A stretch of 64,000 nt of DNA. Origin: Macrothele yani (Eukaryota > Arthropoda > Arachnida > Araneae > Macrothelidae). The stretch lies in contig CM077005.1 of NCBI GenBank assembly GCA_039090855.1, positions 76,132,607 to 76,196,606 of the forward strand, read 5' to 3'. A program made the position numbers and the translations under genes. This document shows positions 54,480 through 64,000 of the stretch, in pieces. Each line of letters starts with the position of its first letter. Positions within the stretch are counted from its first letter, which is position 1. Under the pieces are notes generated by a model that ran no database searches, was not told where the DNA came from, and saw nothing but the letters and a program-made list of their open reading frames with translations.

Positions 54480-55080
54480 GGGAAATAAATATATAATTGC
54501 AGTATCGCTGCCCTGTGATTGTGTACCTCATGCAGTTTGGTACGTTCACCGACCATTATTCTAGCCTCCATCGTGACGTCATGACCGCCATAAATGTCCC
54601 ATTTAACTATATTCCTGACATCATAAGGAGTTCCACGCTTCCTCCGGATCGATTGCCGCTTGGATCTGTTGAAAGATAAAGTCTACTTTTATCTGTGAAC
54701 ATTACATTGGCCTATTGACCCTGACGAGCGGTCAACGTCAGATGGCGCGCTGTACGATGCGTCATGGATAATGACAGACAGTGTAAGGGGATTCCGGCAG
54801 TATAGTTCCGCTGCATTTAGACGTCCTGGCACGAAATTCGCACATCTGTGTTTGCTTAAAGACGATAAGTTGACTGGCCACAGTACTTTTCAGACTCCGG
54901 TTTGCAAATACGGCCAGGTAAATGTCATCGCGCAGGCGCGAAGGCTGGGGCGCCCTCCAGCAAAACATCTGGCAGCGATTCTCTGTCCCCTAAACGCTGA
55001 CGAAAGCCTCCACACTCTATGCTACTCCAGACTCCATGGCGAATCGATCACAGTCCGGTCTCCTTAGAGCTTGCCAGCGA
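54480..55080 (-). pseudogene. Tc1-like transposase relic E
   Basis: Minus-strand blocks in shifting frames: CANFVPGRLNAAELYCRNPL near 54820, MFTDKSRLYLSTDP near 54690 (first catalytic Asp) and KWDIYGGHDVTMEARIMVGE near 54560. The second and third catalytic blocks are missing. Confidence 0.65.
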
Positions 55081-55385
55081 TTCGGCTTCGAGTAAAATCA
55101 TCAATATAATGTCTGCAAGACATCCTTTTGTTATCTGAGACATGCAGTTTATCTCTCCGTCGTTGAAAAACGGAATGAACTCATATGAGACACGACTCGG
55201 GCTCCTGCCTATATACACCTTTGGCAGCTGTCTCGTGCTCACAGCAAATTTACATACATGTCGCACGCATCACTGAACGTCATACCGTACTCGTATGCAT
55301 AGCTTAGCAAGCTCTTTTAGCCCTATGACACTCTGCTATTGTTTGATTCACGTTCGCCCTTAAGGTTTACACAGCAGTGCATATA
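55081..55385. other. unassigned spacer
   Basis: No family resemblance. It could be flanking transposase sequence too decayed to read. Confidence 0.4.
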
Positions 55386-55915
55386 ACAGATGCAAAACGA
55401 GAGCCACATCAAAGAAGAAATTAATATGCGTATAAAACTTGGTTGGAGCGCATTTGGAAGAAACAGTACATTTTCCAAGAGCAATTTGCCATTATTTCTT
55501 AAACGAAAAGCATTTAATCAATGCACCCTTCCAGTCCTTACTTATGAGTCATACGTAGGCTTGGACCTAAACTAATAAAGGCACCTAGAAGCTACAGACA
55601 GCTGAATGAAGCATAAAGATGTGCATACTTTACGTAAATGGAAAAGATAGGAAGAGGAAATTATGGATCAGAAAAATGACAAGAGTGGAAGGTCGAAGAA
55701 AAATTCCTGAATTAAATGCAATGTGCTGTTTATATTAGTAGAAAAACTAAAAAATATATATTCAGACACTAAAATACCAGACTGGATATCAAGGGATGGA
55801 ATATGTCCCAGCTTGAGAAATGGGTATGTGAAATTCGAAAGCATGATAGAGTGACATGGTGGAGACCCTCATCCAGCAGCGGATTAATAATAGCTGGTGG
55901 GCTTGATGTCCATCA
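55386..55915 (+). mobile_element. RTE LINE relic (3' fragment)
   Basis: Diverged 3' piece of the RTE family seen at 28-41 kb: EINMRIKLGWSAFGRNSTFS and LPLFLKRKAFNQCTLPVLTY at 55417-55545, then decayed text equivalent to the WQWAGHT region. The tail near 55880-55920 (CAGCGGATTAATAATAGC) resembles the family 3' end. Confidence 0.8.
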
Positions 55916-56031
55916 TCATAGCATACACTTTAACATAATTTAATTATATACATGGCAAGTTAATAACTAACGATACTTTTTGATTATTTATGCATTCTTC
56001 AACAAATGTGTGTGTTTGAAATTAAAAAATA

Positions 56032-57477
56032 CACTGCCTAACACAGAAAATGCCACACCACGAAGGAGTGAACGCAGCGCCATGCGAATTGCAGGGTGGA
56101 TGCACACGTACAAGTTAGGCAAATGATTTCATTTGCAGGCCAATCGCACGAACGGCGCGCGGTGCAAAGGCGGACAACCAGCCCGTGAGGCCATACTTCG
56201 AGACGTCGTCACGGCTGCGAGAAGTGAGTGGTTCTGCTCTAACTGTGTCTGGAGAACGACAAAGGGGGCCAATGCCGTTAAGACGCCGTCGTAGGCGATT
56301 TTTTAAAACGGATGAGCACACGAGAGGTGTCATCGTAAGCCTTCGTACCGCCGGACGGTTCTTGAGTCGTGTTGCGGAACAAACGCAACGTGATGCCGCA
56401 ACCGTCAGTCGCATTTGAAGACAGTGGTCCCAGGAAGGATCTGTGCAACGTCGTAGGGGGACCGGAGCACGGAGACTGACGTCCGAACGCGCCGACTGTC
56501 GCATCCGACGTCATGCCGCAGCGGACCCACAGGGCACAACGAATGATATTTTGCGGAGTGTACGGGGAGGCTTGGATTCTCCGATATCGACGCGGGCAGT
56601 GTCGCGCCGATTGACTGCATCTGGTTTGTTGTCCAGCCGTCAGTTGCGAAGGCTACCCTTAAGAGCGAGCTATCGTCGTCACTACTTGGCGTGGTGTCGC
56701 TCCAGAGCTGCGTGGGGTACCGCATGGAATAGTGTGGTGTTCAGCGACAAATCGCGGTTAAACCTCCCCACGGATGATTGCCGTGTGAGAGTCTGGAAGC
56801 GACGTGGCCAACGGGTGGTTCTCTCCACTATTGGGGAATGCTACATGGCCCGGCAACGTAGAATCACGGGGTGGGTTACTATAAGTGCCGACCGCAGCTC
56901 ACCGCTGGTACGCATTACGGGCACATTGATGGAACGCTGCTATGCTGACAAGATGCTGCGGCCCGTGGTACTACCGTATCTGCAGGGCATCCGAAACACC
57001 GTTTTTCAACAGGATAACGTCTGGCCTCACACCGCTCCGATCAGCCTGAATGCTTTACACGGTGTGCGGATGTTTCCGTGGCGAGAACGATCCCTCGACC
57101 ACTCACCCATCGAGCATGCGTGAGACACGATTTAACGTCTGTTGAGTACCTTTCCACCCCCGCAAAAGGAAATTGCATGGTGGACCTAAACTAATAAAGA
57201 CAACTGTGGACTCGGATTAACACCACATGGTCCACGATATTATTCCAGGACTGTATTCAAACTATCATTGTCTCGATGCCACGTCGGATTCAGCGCTGCA
57301 TCGCCCAAAATAAGGGCTCCACTCCTTATTGATCATCCTGTATATTCGGCCACTGTAGCCTAGTCTCTATGTGGCAATTAAATCATTCGTTCCGCACCTA
57401 CTTCGCTATCTGTGTGCGCATTTTGATTTGTTTTCGAGCATTCCTTAATTGTATGATATTTTCTCTGTCAGGCAGTG
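56032..57477 (+). mobile_element. Tc1-like DNA transposon F with both ends
   Basis: 1446 bp. Terminal inverted repeats start CACTGCCTAACACAGAAAAT (left) and CACTGCCTGACAGAGAAAAT (right, reverse strand), flanked by TA at 56030-56031 and 57478-57479, the Tc1/mariner target duplication. The transposase is inside on the plus strand. Confidence 0.9.
56185..57150 (+). pseudogene. Tc1-like transposase of element F (stops)
   Basis: Helix-turn-helix region FFKTDEHTRGVIVSLRTAG and SRVAEQTQRDAATVSRI, then TGA at 56416. The same frame continues with ARRLTSERADCRIRRHAA, the first Asp block VVFSDKSRLNLPTDDCRVR near 56740-56790, PVVLPYLQGIRN, the second Asp block TVFQQDNVWPHTA near 57000-57035, and the Glu block DHSPIEHA near 57100. 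TGA at 57121 and TAA at 57133 follow. All three catalytic acidic residues are still readable. Cut-and-paste transposition would be the role. Confidence 0.88.
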
Positions 57478-57716
57478 TATAAAGCACCTGAAATTTGTTG
57501 AAAACTAATAATTCTTTATGCTGGATTTGTGGAAGTACGAAATCTTGGTAACTTTATCGTTACGTCCACATGTTTGTATACATATTGAAAGTATTTAAGC
57601 ATGTTTAATATATAGATTACTTTCCTTCTAATCGCGCGGAATTGGTTAGTTATTACAGTTGCTAGGAAGGTTGGGATCGCCACGGTCCAAGATTACCATT
57701 GTATATATTTATAATA

Positions 57717-59072
57717 CAGGGTGATCCATTTAAACCAGTACCCTGAAAAAAAACTTACATTTTTGCAAGGGATCGCGCAAGGAACTTCTTCCTTTTTTTC
57801 AATAGAAGCAGCAACTCCTGAAGAATGAAAACCGCCACCGTGAAGAAGATTGTTAATTGCAACTGCAACTCAGCTCGTGATTTGTTTTTGCGTTGTCATT
57901 CACTTGCGTGCATTCGGAAACATGCAGTACTCTGTTCCAGAGCGTGTTTTTTTAGTAAAATCGTATTGGGTAACCAATTCTGTCATCAAAACGCAACGAG
58001 CATTTCGAAGAGAGTTTGGAGTTCGAAAAGTGCCAAACATGTCAACAATTCTGTCGATGGCAAAAAAACTGGAGCAAACCGGTTCTCTTCTCAGCGGTGG
58101 CGGTAGACATCACCCTCCGATGCCCCAAACGCGTGTGGACGATGTTCTGCAATGTTTACTTCAATCTCTGACGAAATCATTGCGCAGATTAAGCCAACAA
58201 ACATGATATTCATACGGAACTTGTCAAAGGGCAGCAAAAAAAGCGAATATTCGACCGTTTAAAGTGCACGTAATCCATCAGCTGCAGGAACCGGACAAGG
58301 GAAAGAGAGTAAGTTACTGCAAATGGTTTCAAAATTTTCTTAATTTGCGATCTGATATTCTCTCCATCACATGGTTTACGGATAAAGCCTGGTTTCATCT
58401 GTCAGGCTACTTCAATTCGCAAAACAGCAGATACTGGGCTGCCGAAAACCCACACGTTATGTGTGAAACACCGATGCAATCACAAAAGGTTGGTGTATGG
58501 TATGCGGTTTCGCCTACGAAAACTATTGGCTCCATTTATTTCTCTGGGACTGTCAACACTAACGTTTATTGCCACATATTCAATGAATTTGTGGAACAAC
58601 TTGATGATATTGAATTGACAGAGGGCTACTTTCAGCAGGATGGCGCTACGTGTCACACATCGAAAGTCTCAATAGAACTCATAACCAGCTTCTTTGATGA
58701 CAGATTAATTTCAAAAAATATATGGCCTCCCCGATCTCCGGACTTAACTTCCCCTGACTTTTTTTATGGGGCTACTTAAAGGATAGAGTTTACAAAACCC
58801 ATCCAAAATCATTGGATGCATTGCGTGAAACAATCACAACTGAAATTGTCAATGTTACTGCTCGTACTCTACATGAGACATCACTGAATATGGTGCGACG
58901 TGTTCACCTGTGTTTACAAGAAAATGGAGGATAATTCCAACATTTGCTTTGACACAATGATTCTCCAATACCACATGTACTGTGTAGTCTCAACTTATTG
59001 TATGATTTTGTTGTTATTTATAAAAAAAGTTATAAGTAAATCACATGGTACTGGTTTAAATGGATCACCCTG
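57717..59072 (+). mobile_element. mariner-like DNA transposon with matching terminal inverted repeats
   Basis: 1356 bp. Ends CAGGGTGATCCATTTAAACC at 57717 and its exact reverse complement ending at 59072 agree for 26 bases, flanked by TA at 57715-57716 and 59073-59074. The transposase reads on the plus strand. Confidence 0.93.
57850..58900 (+). pseudogene. mariner-like transposase (one stop, one frameshift)
   Basis: N-terminal HTH part QRAFRREFGVRKVPNMSTI to 58203, TGA at 58204-58206, then the same frame from 58264: DKGKRVSYCKWFQNFLNL, the first Asp block ITWFTDKAWFHLSGYFNSQN near 58370-58430, the second Asp block GYFQQDGATCHTS near 58625-58660, and WPPRSPDLTSPDFF near 58723-58764. The frame changes at a seven-T run near 58765 and C-terminal text continues in another frame to about 58930. 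The last two acidic blocks are 38 residues apart if the second Asp of SPDLTSPD is the catalytic one. Confidence 0.88.
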
Positions 59073-59074
59073 TA

Positions 59075-60702
59075 TATCTCGGAGCTCTGCTGTAAAATAC
59101 GGCCGTTGTAGCTCTAATTATGTAAAAAGCTAAGTACGTTCTTTGCTTCCAGCAGAAGAATGAGCGCATAGTCTTACTGATATCTATCACCTCTGTCTAA
59201 CTTCTTCAAAACTTCATTATTGAACCAATCTCCATTTTGTTTTCACTAATAATATAAAGATATATGAACATTCTTCATTGCAAACTCTCAATTGATCAGT
59301 CAGTAGAAATAAATCTTAGAGACTCAGCAAGATCTGCATTTTTGCGGTGTGGTGTACATGTACCTGATAAGTGCCTAAGATACTTTGATTCTTTTTTTGA
59401 TTTCTATACTTTTGAACTTCTTTTCTCGAAATAAACATTAAAAAAAGGAGCACCTAAAAGAAAAGCTATTTTTCTGTGTCATTTTCTGCAGGGATATCTG
59501 ATGCTTCAGTGCTCATAACCTCTGTCGCAAAAGAGAGATTTTATTGGCCTATCTTTTGCTGAAATTTCCTGCTACTCTTCTAGGAGACGAATTACTATTT
59601 CAGCGGTGTAAAATGTTTCTTCCGGAAGTTTTCAATATGGGCTCCATTTTTCTTCCGTCTCTTTCCTTTTCATTTATCAAATGCGAGCCAGCACTTTTAC
59701 ACATTGATCGAAAATATTCGCGTTCCTCTGAACAAAAAAGTGAATGCTGGTTCTTACAGTTTATCTCTTTGATTCCCTCGTACATTTTATTTTCAAACTC
59801 TGAATCTACTATTCGGATTATTAAATGCACAAGATTTCGCCGATTTTACGAAAAAATGCAAAGCATAAATTTGATCTGCGTTTCTGATAACAAATAACTT
59901 AGTAAGCAAGAACTATTTTTCGGTTTCAGAGTTGCTTAAGAACAAATTAGTAAAGCCTCCATTTCTTTCGCTTAGTAAATTATTTGTATTATGATTTCGC
60001 TCTGTATTGTTGCATTCTATTTAGTCAGCTTAAGTTAGATGGTTCCATAGGAACATGGTGGAGAATCAATATGGTGCTCTCTAATACCTTAATCCACCAG
60101 TTCCTTTTCTTTCGGTTGCAACTGACTGTCGAAAGCAGAACATCGGTATCTTGTTTTCTTTTTGACACATGCAAACTAGAAATTTATTTTCTTACTTTCT
60201 CTTAATTTGGCAATTTTTAAATAAAGTGAGTAACAAATCTAGTAGATCTTTGAATTTTCATTTATCCGTCAGTTTTGTTATTCTGAGCCTGTCATCCAGA
60301 ATGTTTTTTTTTTAGATTTCGATTCAAGTTCCATAGGAATAAACCTGCATTTTCCGAACCCTAACAAAAAATATCTAATCAGAAAATTCAGTCTCTTTTT
60401 TAACACTGAAGGAGTTCAAGGGATTTAGCTGATTCCAACTGGTGAAGAATGCCGGTTTATTAATTATTTGTAGATTTCGAGGTCTAAATTTAAAAACATG
60501 AGAAGCATTTTGAGGAAATATTTACAACTAAGACCTCTGCACTCCTCGTCTAACACTTTACTGGTCCTTAGATGAAAAACGTAGAAGAAACTTGAACAAT
60601 TAACATCGCACGATGATCACAGTAAAATAAGTTTGAGCTTCTAATTCAAACTCACTCATGTTTTTGTGCTTTGTTCCTAAGAAAAGTATCATAAATATTA
60701 TA
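59075..60702. other. unassigned AT-rich region
   Basis: Nothing recognisable on either strand over 1.6 kb. The open frame at 59544-59897 has no motif. Confidence 0.5.
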
Positions 60703-61935
60703 TACTGAAGTGCCAAAAGTACTTGGGTACGTGCTTAGTATCGCGTAAGACCTCCGCTAGCCCGAGGAAGTGCGGACATTCGAAGTGGCATCGATTCCAC
60801 AAGTTGACGAAGATTTCTAGAGAGATGTTGAGCCATGCCGTCAGAACAACCGCCCACAGTTACCTGGTATTTGTAGGTACAGAATCTTGAGTGCGAATGG
60901 ACCTTTCCACCACGTTCCATAAGGGCTGCATTAGGTTCATATCGGACGAACGTGGAACTGTCAGAAAATATTAGGTCCATCGGAAAGGTCCAGAATGCTC
61001 CTCGAGCCAATTTTGGAGAACTTGGGCCCAACGACATGGTGCCTTGTCAGCCTAGAAAATTCCATCGTTGTTGATGTACATGAAGTCCACGAAGGGCTGC
61101 AAATGGTAGCCCAACAGAACAACAAAGCGAATACTAGTCAATCACGTGTTTATGAGGACCAGAGGACCCAAACTGTGACACGTAAAGATACCCCACATAT
61201 GTATGAAACCAGCACCAGTTTGCACTGTGCCTTTGTGACAGCTTGGGTCCATGGTCTCATGGGGTATGAGCCACACCTCAACACTACCATCAGCTCGTAG
61301 CAACTGGTAGCGTGACTCATCGGACCACGTCTCATGTTGGCAGTCTTCCAGGGTTCAAGTACCGTGTTAACGAGCCCAGGTGAGGCGCTGTGTCCGATGT
61401 CGCGGTGTTAACAAAGGCACTCTGCTCTCATACCCCATGGATGCTAAATCACGCTGCACAGACCTGATGGATATATCTCTAGTACCTCCTGGAGTGAATG
61501 TTATTTGAGCCAGTGTTGCTTGTCTGTTAGCATGGAAAATTCTTGTCCCATGCCACTGGTCACGGTCATTCAGCACCCGTGGTCGGCCACTGCGCTGTCC
61601 ACGGTGGGTGGTAATTCCTTCCATGATATATTCTCGGTACACACGTGACACCGTGGATCCAGGAATGTTGGACACCGTGGATCCAGGAATGTTGAATGTT
61701 CACACAACTTCGGAAATTGAATGTCCTAGCCATCTGGCTCCCACTACCATGCCTCGTTCAAACTCCGGTAATTCACGTCGGCTTGCCATAATCGTACTGG
61801 CGGTTGTTCAATCTGACACACGAGATTACACCTCACAACTGATGAAAATCGTGGCGTGCGTCAAAGCCTTAATACGACGGCAGCGCCAGTTAAAAATTCG
61901 CATACTGCTATCGCATGACTTTTGGAACTTCTGTG
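60703..61935 (-). mobile_element. Tc1-like DNA transposon G with both ends
   Basis: 1233 bp. The left end TACTGAAGTGCCAAAAGT (60703-60720) matches the reverse complement of the right end (CACAGAAGTTCCAAAAGT, ending 61935) with three differences. TA lies at 60701-60702 and 61936-61937. The transposase is on the minus strand. Confidence 0.82.
60735..61789 (-). pseudogene. Tc1-like transposase of element G (broken)
   Basis: The start is the ATG at 61787-61789 (MASRRELPEFERG). HTH region TVSRVYREYIMEGITTHRGQ near 61640, RSVQRDLASMGYESRVPLLT near 61450, the first Asp block decayed near 61320, and a mid-region of mixed frames (61335-61150). The second Asp block (ADKAPCRWAQ) is decayed near 61040, with C-terminal text to 60735. 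A 24-bp in-frame tandem duplication lies in the HTH coding region. Confidence 0.82.
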
Positions 61936-61937
61936 TA

Positions 61938-62639
61938 TGTAACTTGAAGGAAGAAAGTGTTTAAATATCTTTGAGCCTGTAAAACGAAGTAACTAAGGTA
62001 GTCATTAAATTTTTACCATGGGTTATACAAGTTCCTTTTCTTCGACAATATTCGCCTTTACAGAAATGATAACATGTAGAGTGTTGTGAGAATTACTATT
62101 CTGTAAGAAGCCGTTTCATGTCAAAATTCGCTTTGCAGAAGGCTTGGAGATAACGCAAGACAAGAGAGGTGTCAGGATTTGAACAAAAGTAATATTTAAT
62201 CAGATGGGCTTGAATAATTCAAATCAAGGAATGGTCGTGATGCCATGGGCTCGGGGAGTATTTATTTTGTCTAAGAAATTCGAGCGATATAACGGGAAGA
62301 AATAAAAAAAACTATAAATGATATAATTTATTAAAATTCAATACCAGATACGAGTACGTCGTAGTATGCACATTCAGCAACGTTTGTAGCACAATAAGAA
62401 ACTGTTTACTTACTGGCGTCAAAAAATATATAGGATTGCCAAGCTTTCCCTCACCACTGGGAGGCTTTTTCAAGCCAGTAGATAGATATAAAATGCGGAG
62501 AATTAGAACGTCTAAGAAACAAAGATAGTTTTTTTTTAAATTACGTGTATTTATCAAGCAACTATACGGTGTTCTGCGATGTGTTTTCATCTATACATAA
62601 GCAAAGTGGAAAAATGAGAAAATGAAAGTGTTTCCGTCC
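61938..62639. other. unassigned AT-rich region
   Basis: Nothing recognisable. Confidence 0.45.
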
Positions 62640-62960
62640 GCAAATTGTTCGACCACTTCTAAATGACCCAGAGATCTGAAAATTGGTATGCTGATAAGTC
62701 TTAACATCCATATATATAGAAAATTTCGAAAACCAAAAAAATTAAAATCAAAATCGCTGCTTTGAAACATTGCTCGAATTTTTCTCGAATTATTCGACCA
62801 TTAGTAAATGACCTAGAGATCTGAAAATTGGCATGCTGATAGGTCTTAAGGTCCGGATATCTAGAAAAGCCCATATACAAAAGAAAATCAAAGAGGCGGC
62901 TTTGAAGTATTGTCTGCTTGAATTTCTGTACCACTTCTACACCTAGAAAGTCTGAAAACC
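62640..62960 (+). repeat. two-and-a-bit tandem copies of a ~144-bp unit
   Basis: TGTTCGACCACTTCTAAATG at 62646 and TATTCGACCATTAGTAAATG at 62790 each start a unit sharing GAGATCTGAAAATTGG and a middle AATCAAA-GGCTGCTTTGAA-like region. A third, partial copy follows near 62930. Confidence 0.8.
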
Positions 62961-63251
62961 AAAAAATTCGAAAGGGTGGTTTAGCTTTACTCTTCAAATT
63001 GCTGATATGTTTAAAGATAATTATGTCCGAAACGTTGAAATGCTGTAAAATTTCAACGAAATTCTGATTTAAAATTACGGAGAGACACAGCATGCTCTCG
63101 TTTTACGCCAAACAATATGCATTGACGACATGATCCTGTTCTTAATCGTAAAACAGTTATGAATCTTAAATTGTTTTTTCCTTTCCTTAATTTTATGTTC
63201 AAAAATGATTTTATAGGTTCACTGTTTGGAGAACGGGCATGATTGTTGGTT

Positions 63252-63398
63252 CCTTGACAATGCATGCCAAAGCATTGGTAGTTCCATAGAGAACATATCA
63301 TTGCAAGCTAGTTTGCTGGAGAGACTACCGTTCCAGAAAATTCGCATGCGGTGATGTAGTCTCTATGGAACTAGCAATGGTTTGTCACGCATTATTAA
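63252..63398. repeat. imperfect inverted repeat, possible MITE or fold-back
   Basis: The left arm GCATTGGTAGTTCCATAGAG (near 63271) and the right arm reverse complement CCATTGCTAGTTCCATAGAG match over ~40 bases with several differences, separated by ~65 bp. No coding content. Confidence 0.65.
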
Positions 63399-64000
63399 GG
63401 GATGAAAACGCATCGCAGCACACCGTATAGTTGAGTGATAAATACCCGTAATGCCGTTCGTGATGTCTTCACGTTGTTGATGTCTTCCAAAGGCATTCAA
63501 ACACGAGTGTATTGCTATGCATACTCTGAATTTTTATTTCATTTGAAAATACGCTTTTGTCCGTTGTAAAATCTTCTGTGCTTAGACAAGACCATTCAGG
63601 AATCTCTTAGGAAGATGTCGTCACGCAGCATACCAGGCAACTGCGTAAGTCATTTGTTCTTTCACCGTAAGCACGTGTTATAATGTACGATGTTTGCGGA
63701 TGGATGGACGTACCTCATTATAGACTGCCTATAGAGGGTGGATCGGTTAATGACGGGAAGTTAAATATTTCATGATCTTAATCAGCGTTCGAGATGGTTA
63801 AAACCATTTTTTGTCCACGATAGATGGTGAACAACTTAGAAATTGTTATTGTCCCCTCAACAGTGTGGTGGGTGAAAACTGCGTATACTATGTATGGTCT
63901 AGGGCTAAAATTTAAATTTGACACGAATAAAATTAAAAAGTGAAAAGAAAAGTGCAGAACAGTGAACATAACTCAGCTGGTTTGTTGAGCAAAGTACTTG
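63399..64000. other. unassigned window end
   Basis: No feature recognised. Short open frames only. Confidence 0.45.

Noticed and set aside
1..64000. CRISPR arrays, bacterial operons, rRNA genes
   Set aside because: No spaced short direct repeats with unique spacers, no ribosome-binding-site-linked gene clusters and no rRNA-like text. The content is eukaryotic repeats throughout.

Overview
This is a eukaryotic, AT-rich and very repeat-dense window. The mix of Ty1/copia, Ty3/gypsy, RTE and Tx1-like LINEs, a Penelope-like element and many Tc1/mariner relics points to a large invertebrate genome, probably an arthropod. I cannot name a genus and see no convincing host gene. Almost everything recognisable is a mobile element or its remains.

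Layout. 1-2884 is the 3' part of a broken Ty1/copia element with its 3' LTR. 3552-4135 and 8093-8682 are two ~590-bp terminal-repeat retrotransposons in miniature (TRIMs). Their ~163-bp LTRs each carry a tRNA-like cloverleaf, followed by a Lys-tRNA-type primer site, a polypurine tract and 4-bp target duplications. 5.75-25.5 kb is one disrupted minus-strand gene of a repetitive family that looks PIN/XPG-nuclease-like. It is split by an older LINE (7130-16089) and by a Ty3/gypsy element (17210-24962). The older LINE is itself split by a Tx1-like LINE (7625-15034), which in turn contains the second TRIM: four nesting levels readable from target duplications and reading frames.

25.8-40.9 kb holds four copies of one RTE family: a decayed copy, a near-complete copy, a 5'-truncated copy and a copy with an internal deletion. 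Between the last two sits a 7-kb Penelope-like element (32228-39192). It has direct pseudo-LTRs, an abutting inverted truncated pseudo-LTR, and a coding region in which a GIY-YIG nuclease precedes the reverse transcriptase, the permuted order of Naiad/Chlamys-type elements. The two RTE copies that keep a 5' end begin with a candidate HDV-like self-cleaving ribozyme.

40.9-64 kb is a graveyard of DNA transposons. Three elements keep both ends (56032-57477, 57717-59072, 60703-61935); the rest are relics, one with a transposase segment amplified into a minisatellite and one carrying a 43-bp palindrome. Long stretches between them hold nothing I can identify.

How parts may work together: the TRIMs share with the gypsy element the first 12 nt of the primer site, the LTR termini (TGTRACGT...TTATA) and a 4-bp target duplication. 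They may therefore be non-autonomous partners mobilised by gypsy-type proteins, with an internal RNA polymerase III-type promoter inside the LTR, analogous to plant Cassandra elements with 5S rRNA. That is the most interesting candidate system here.
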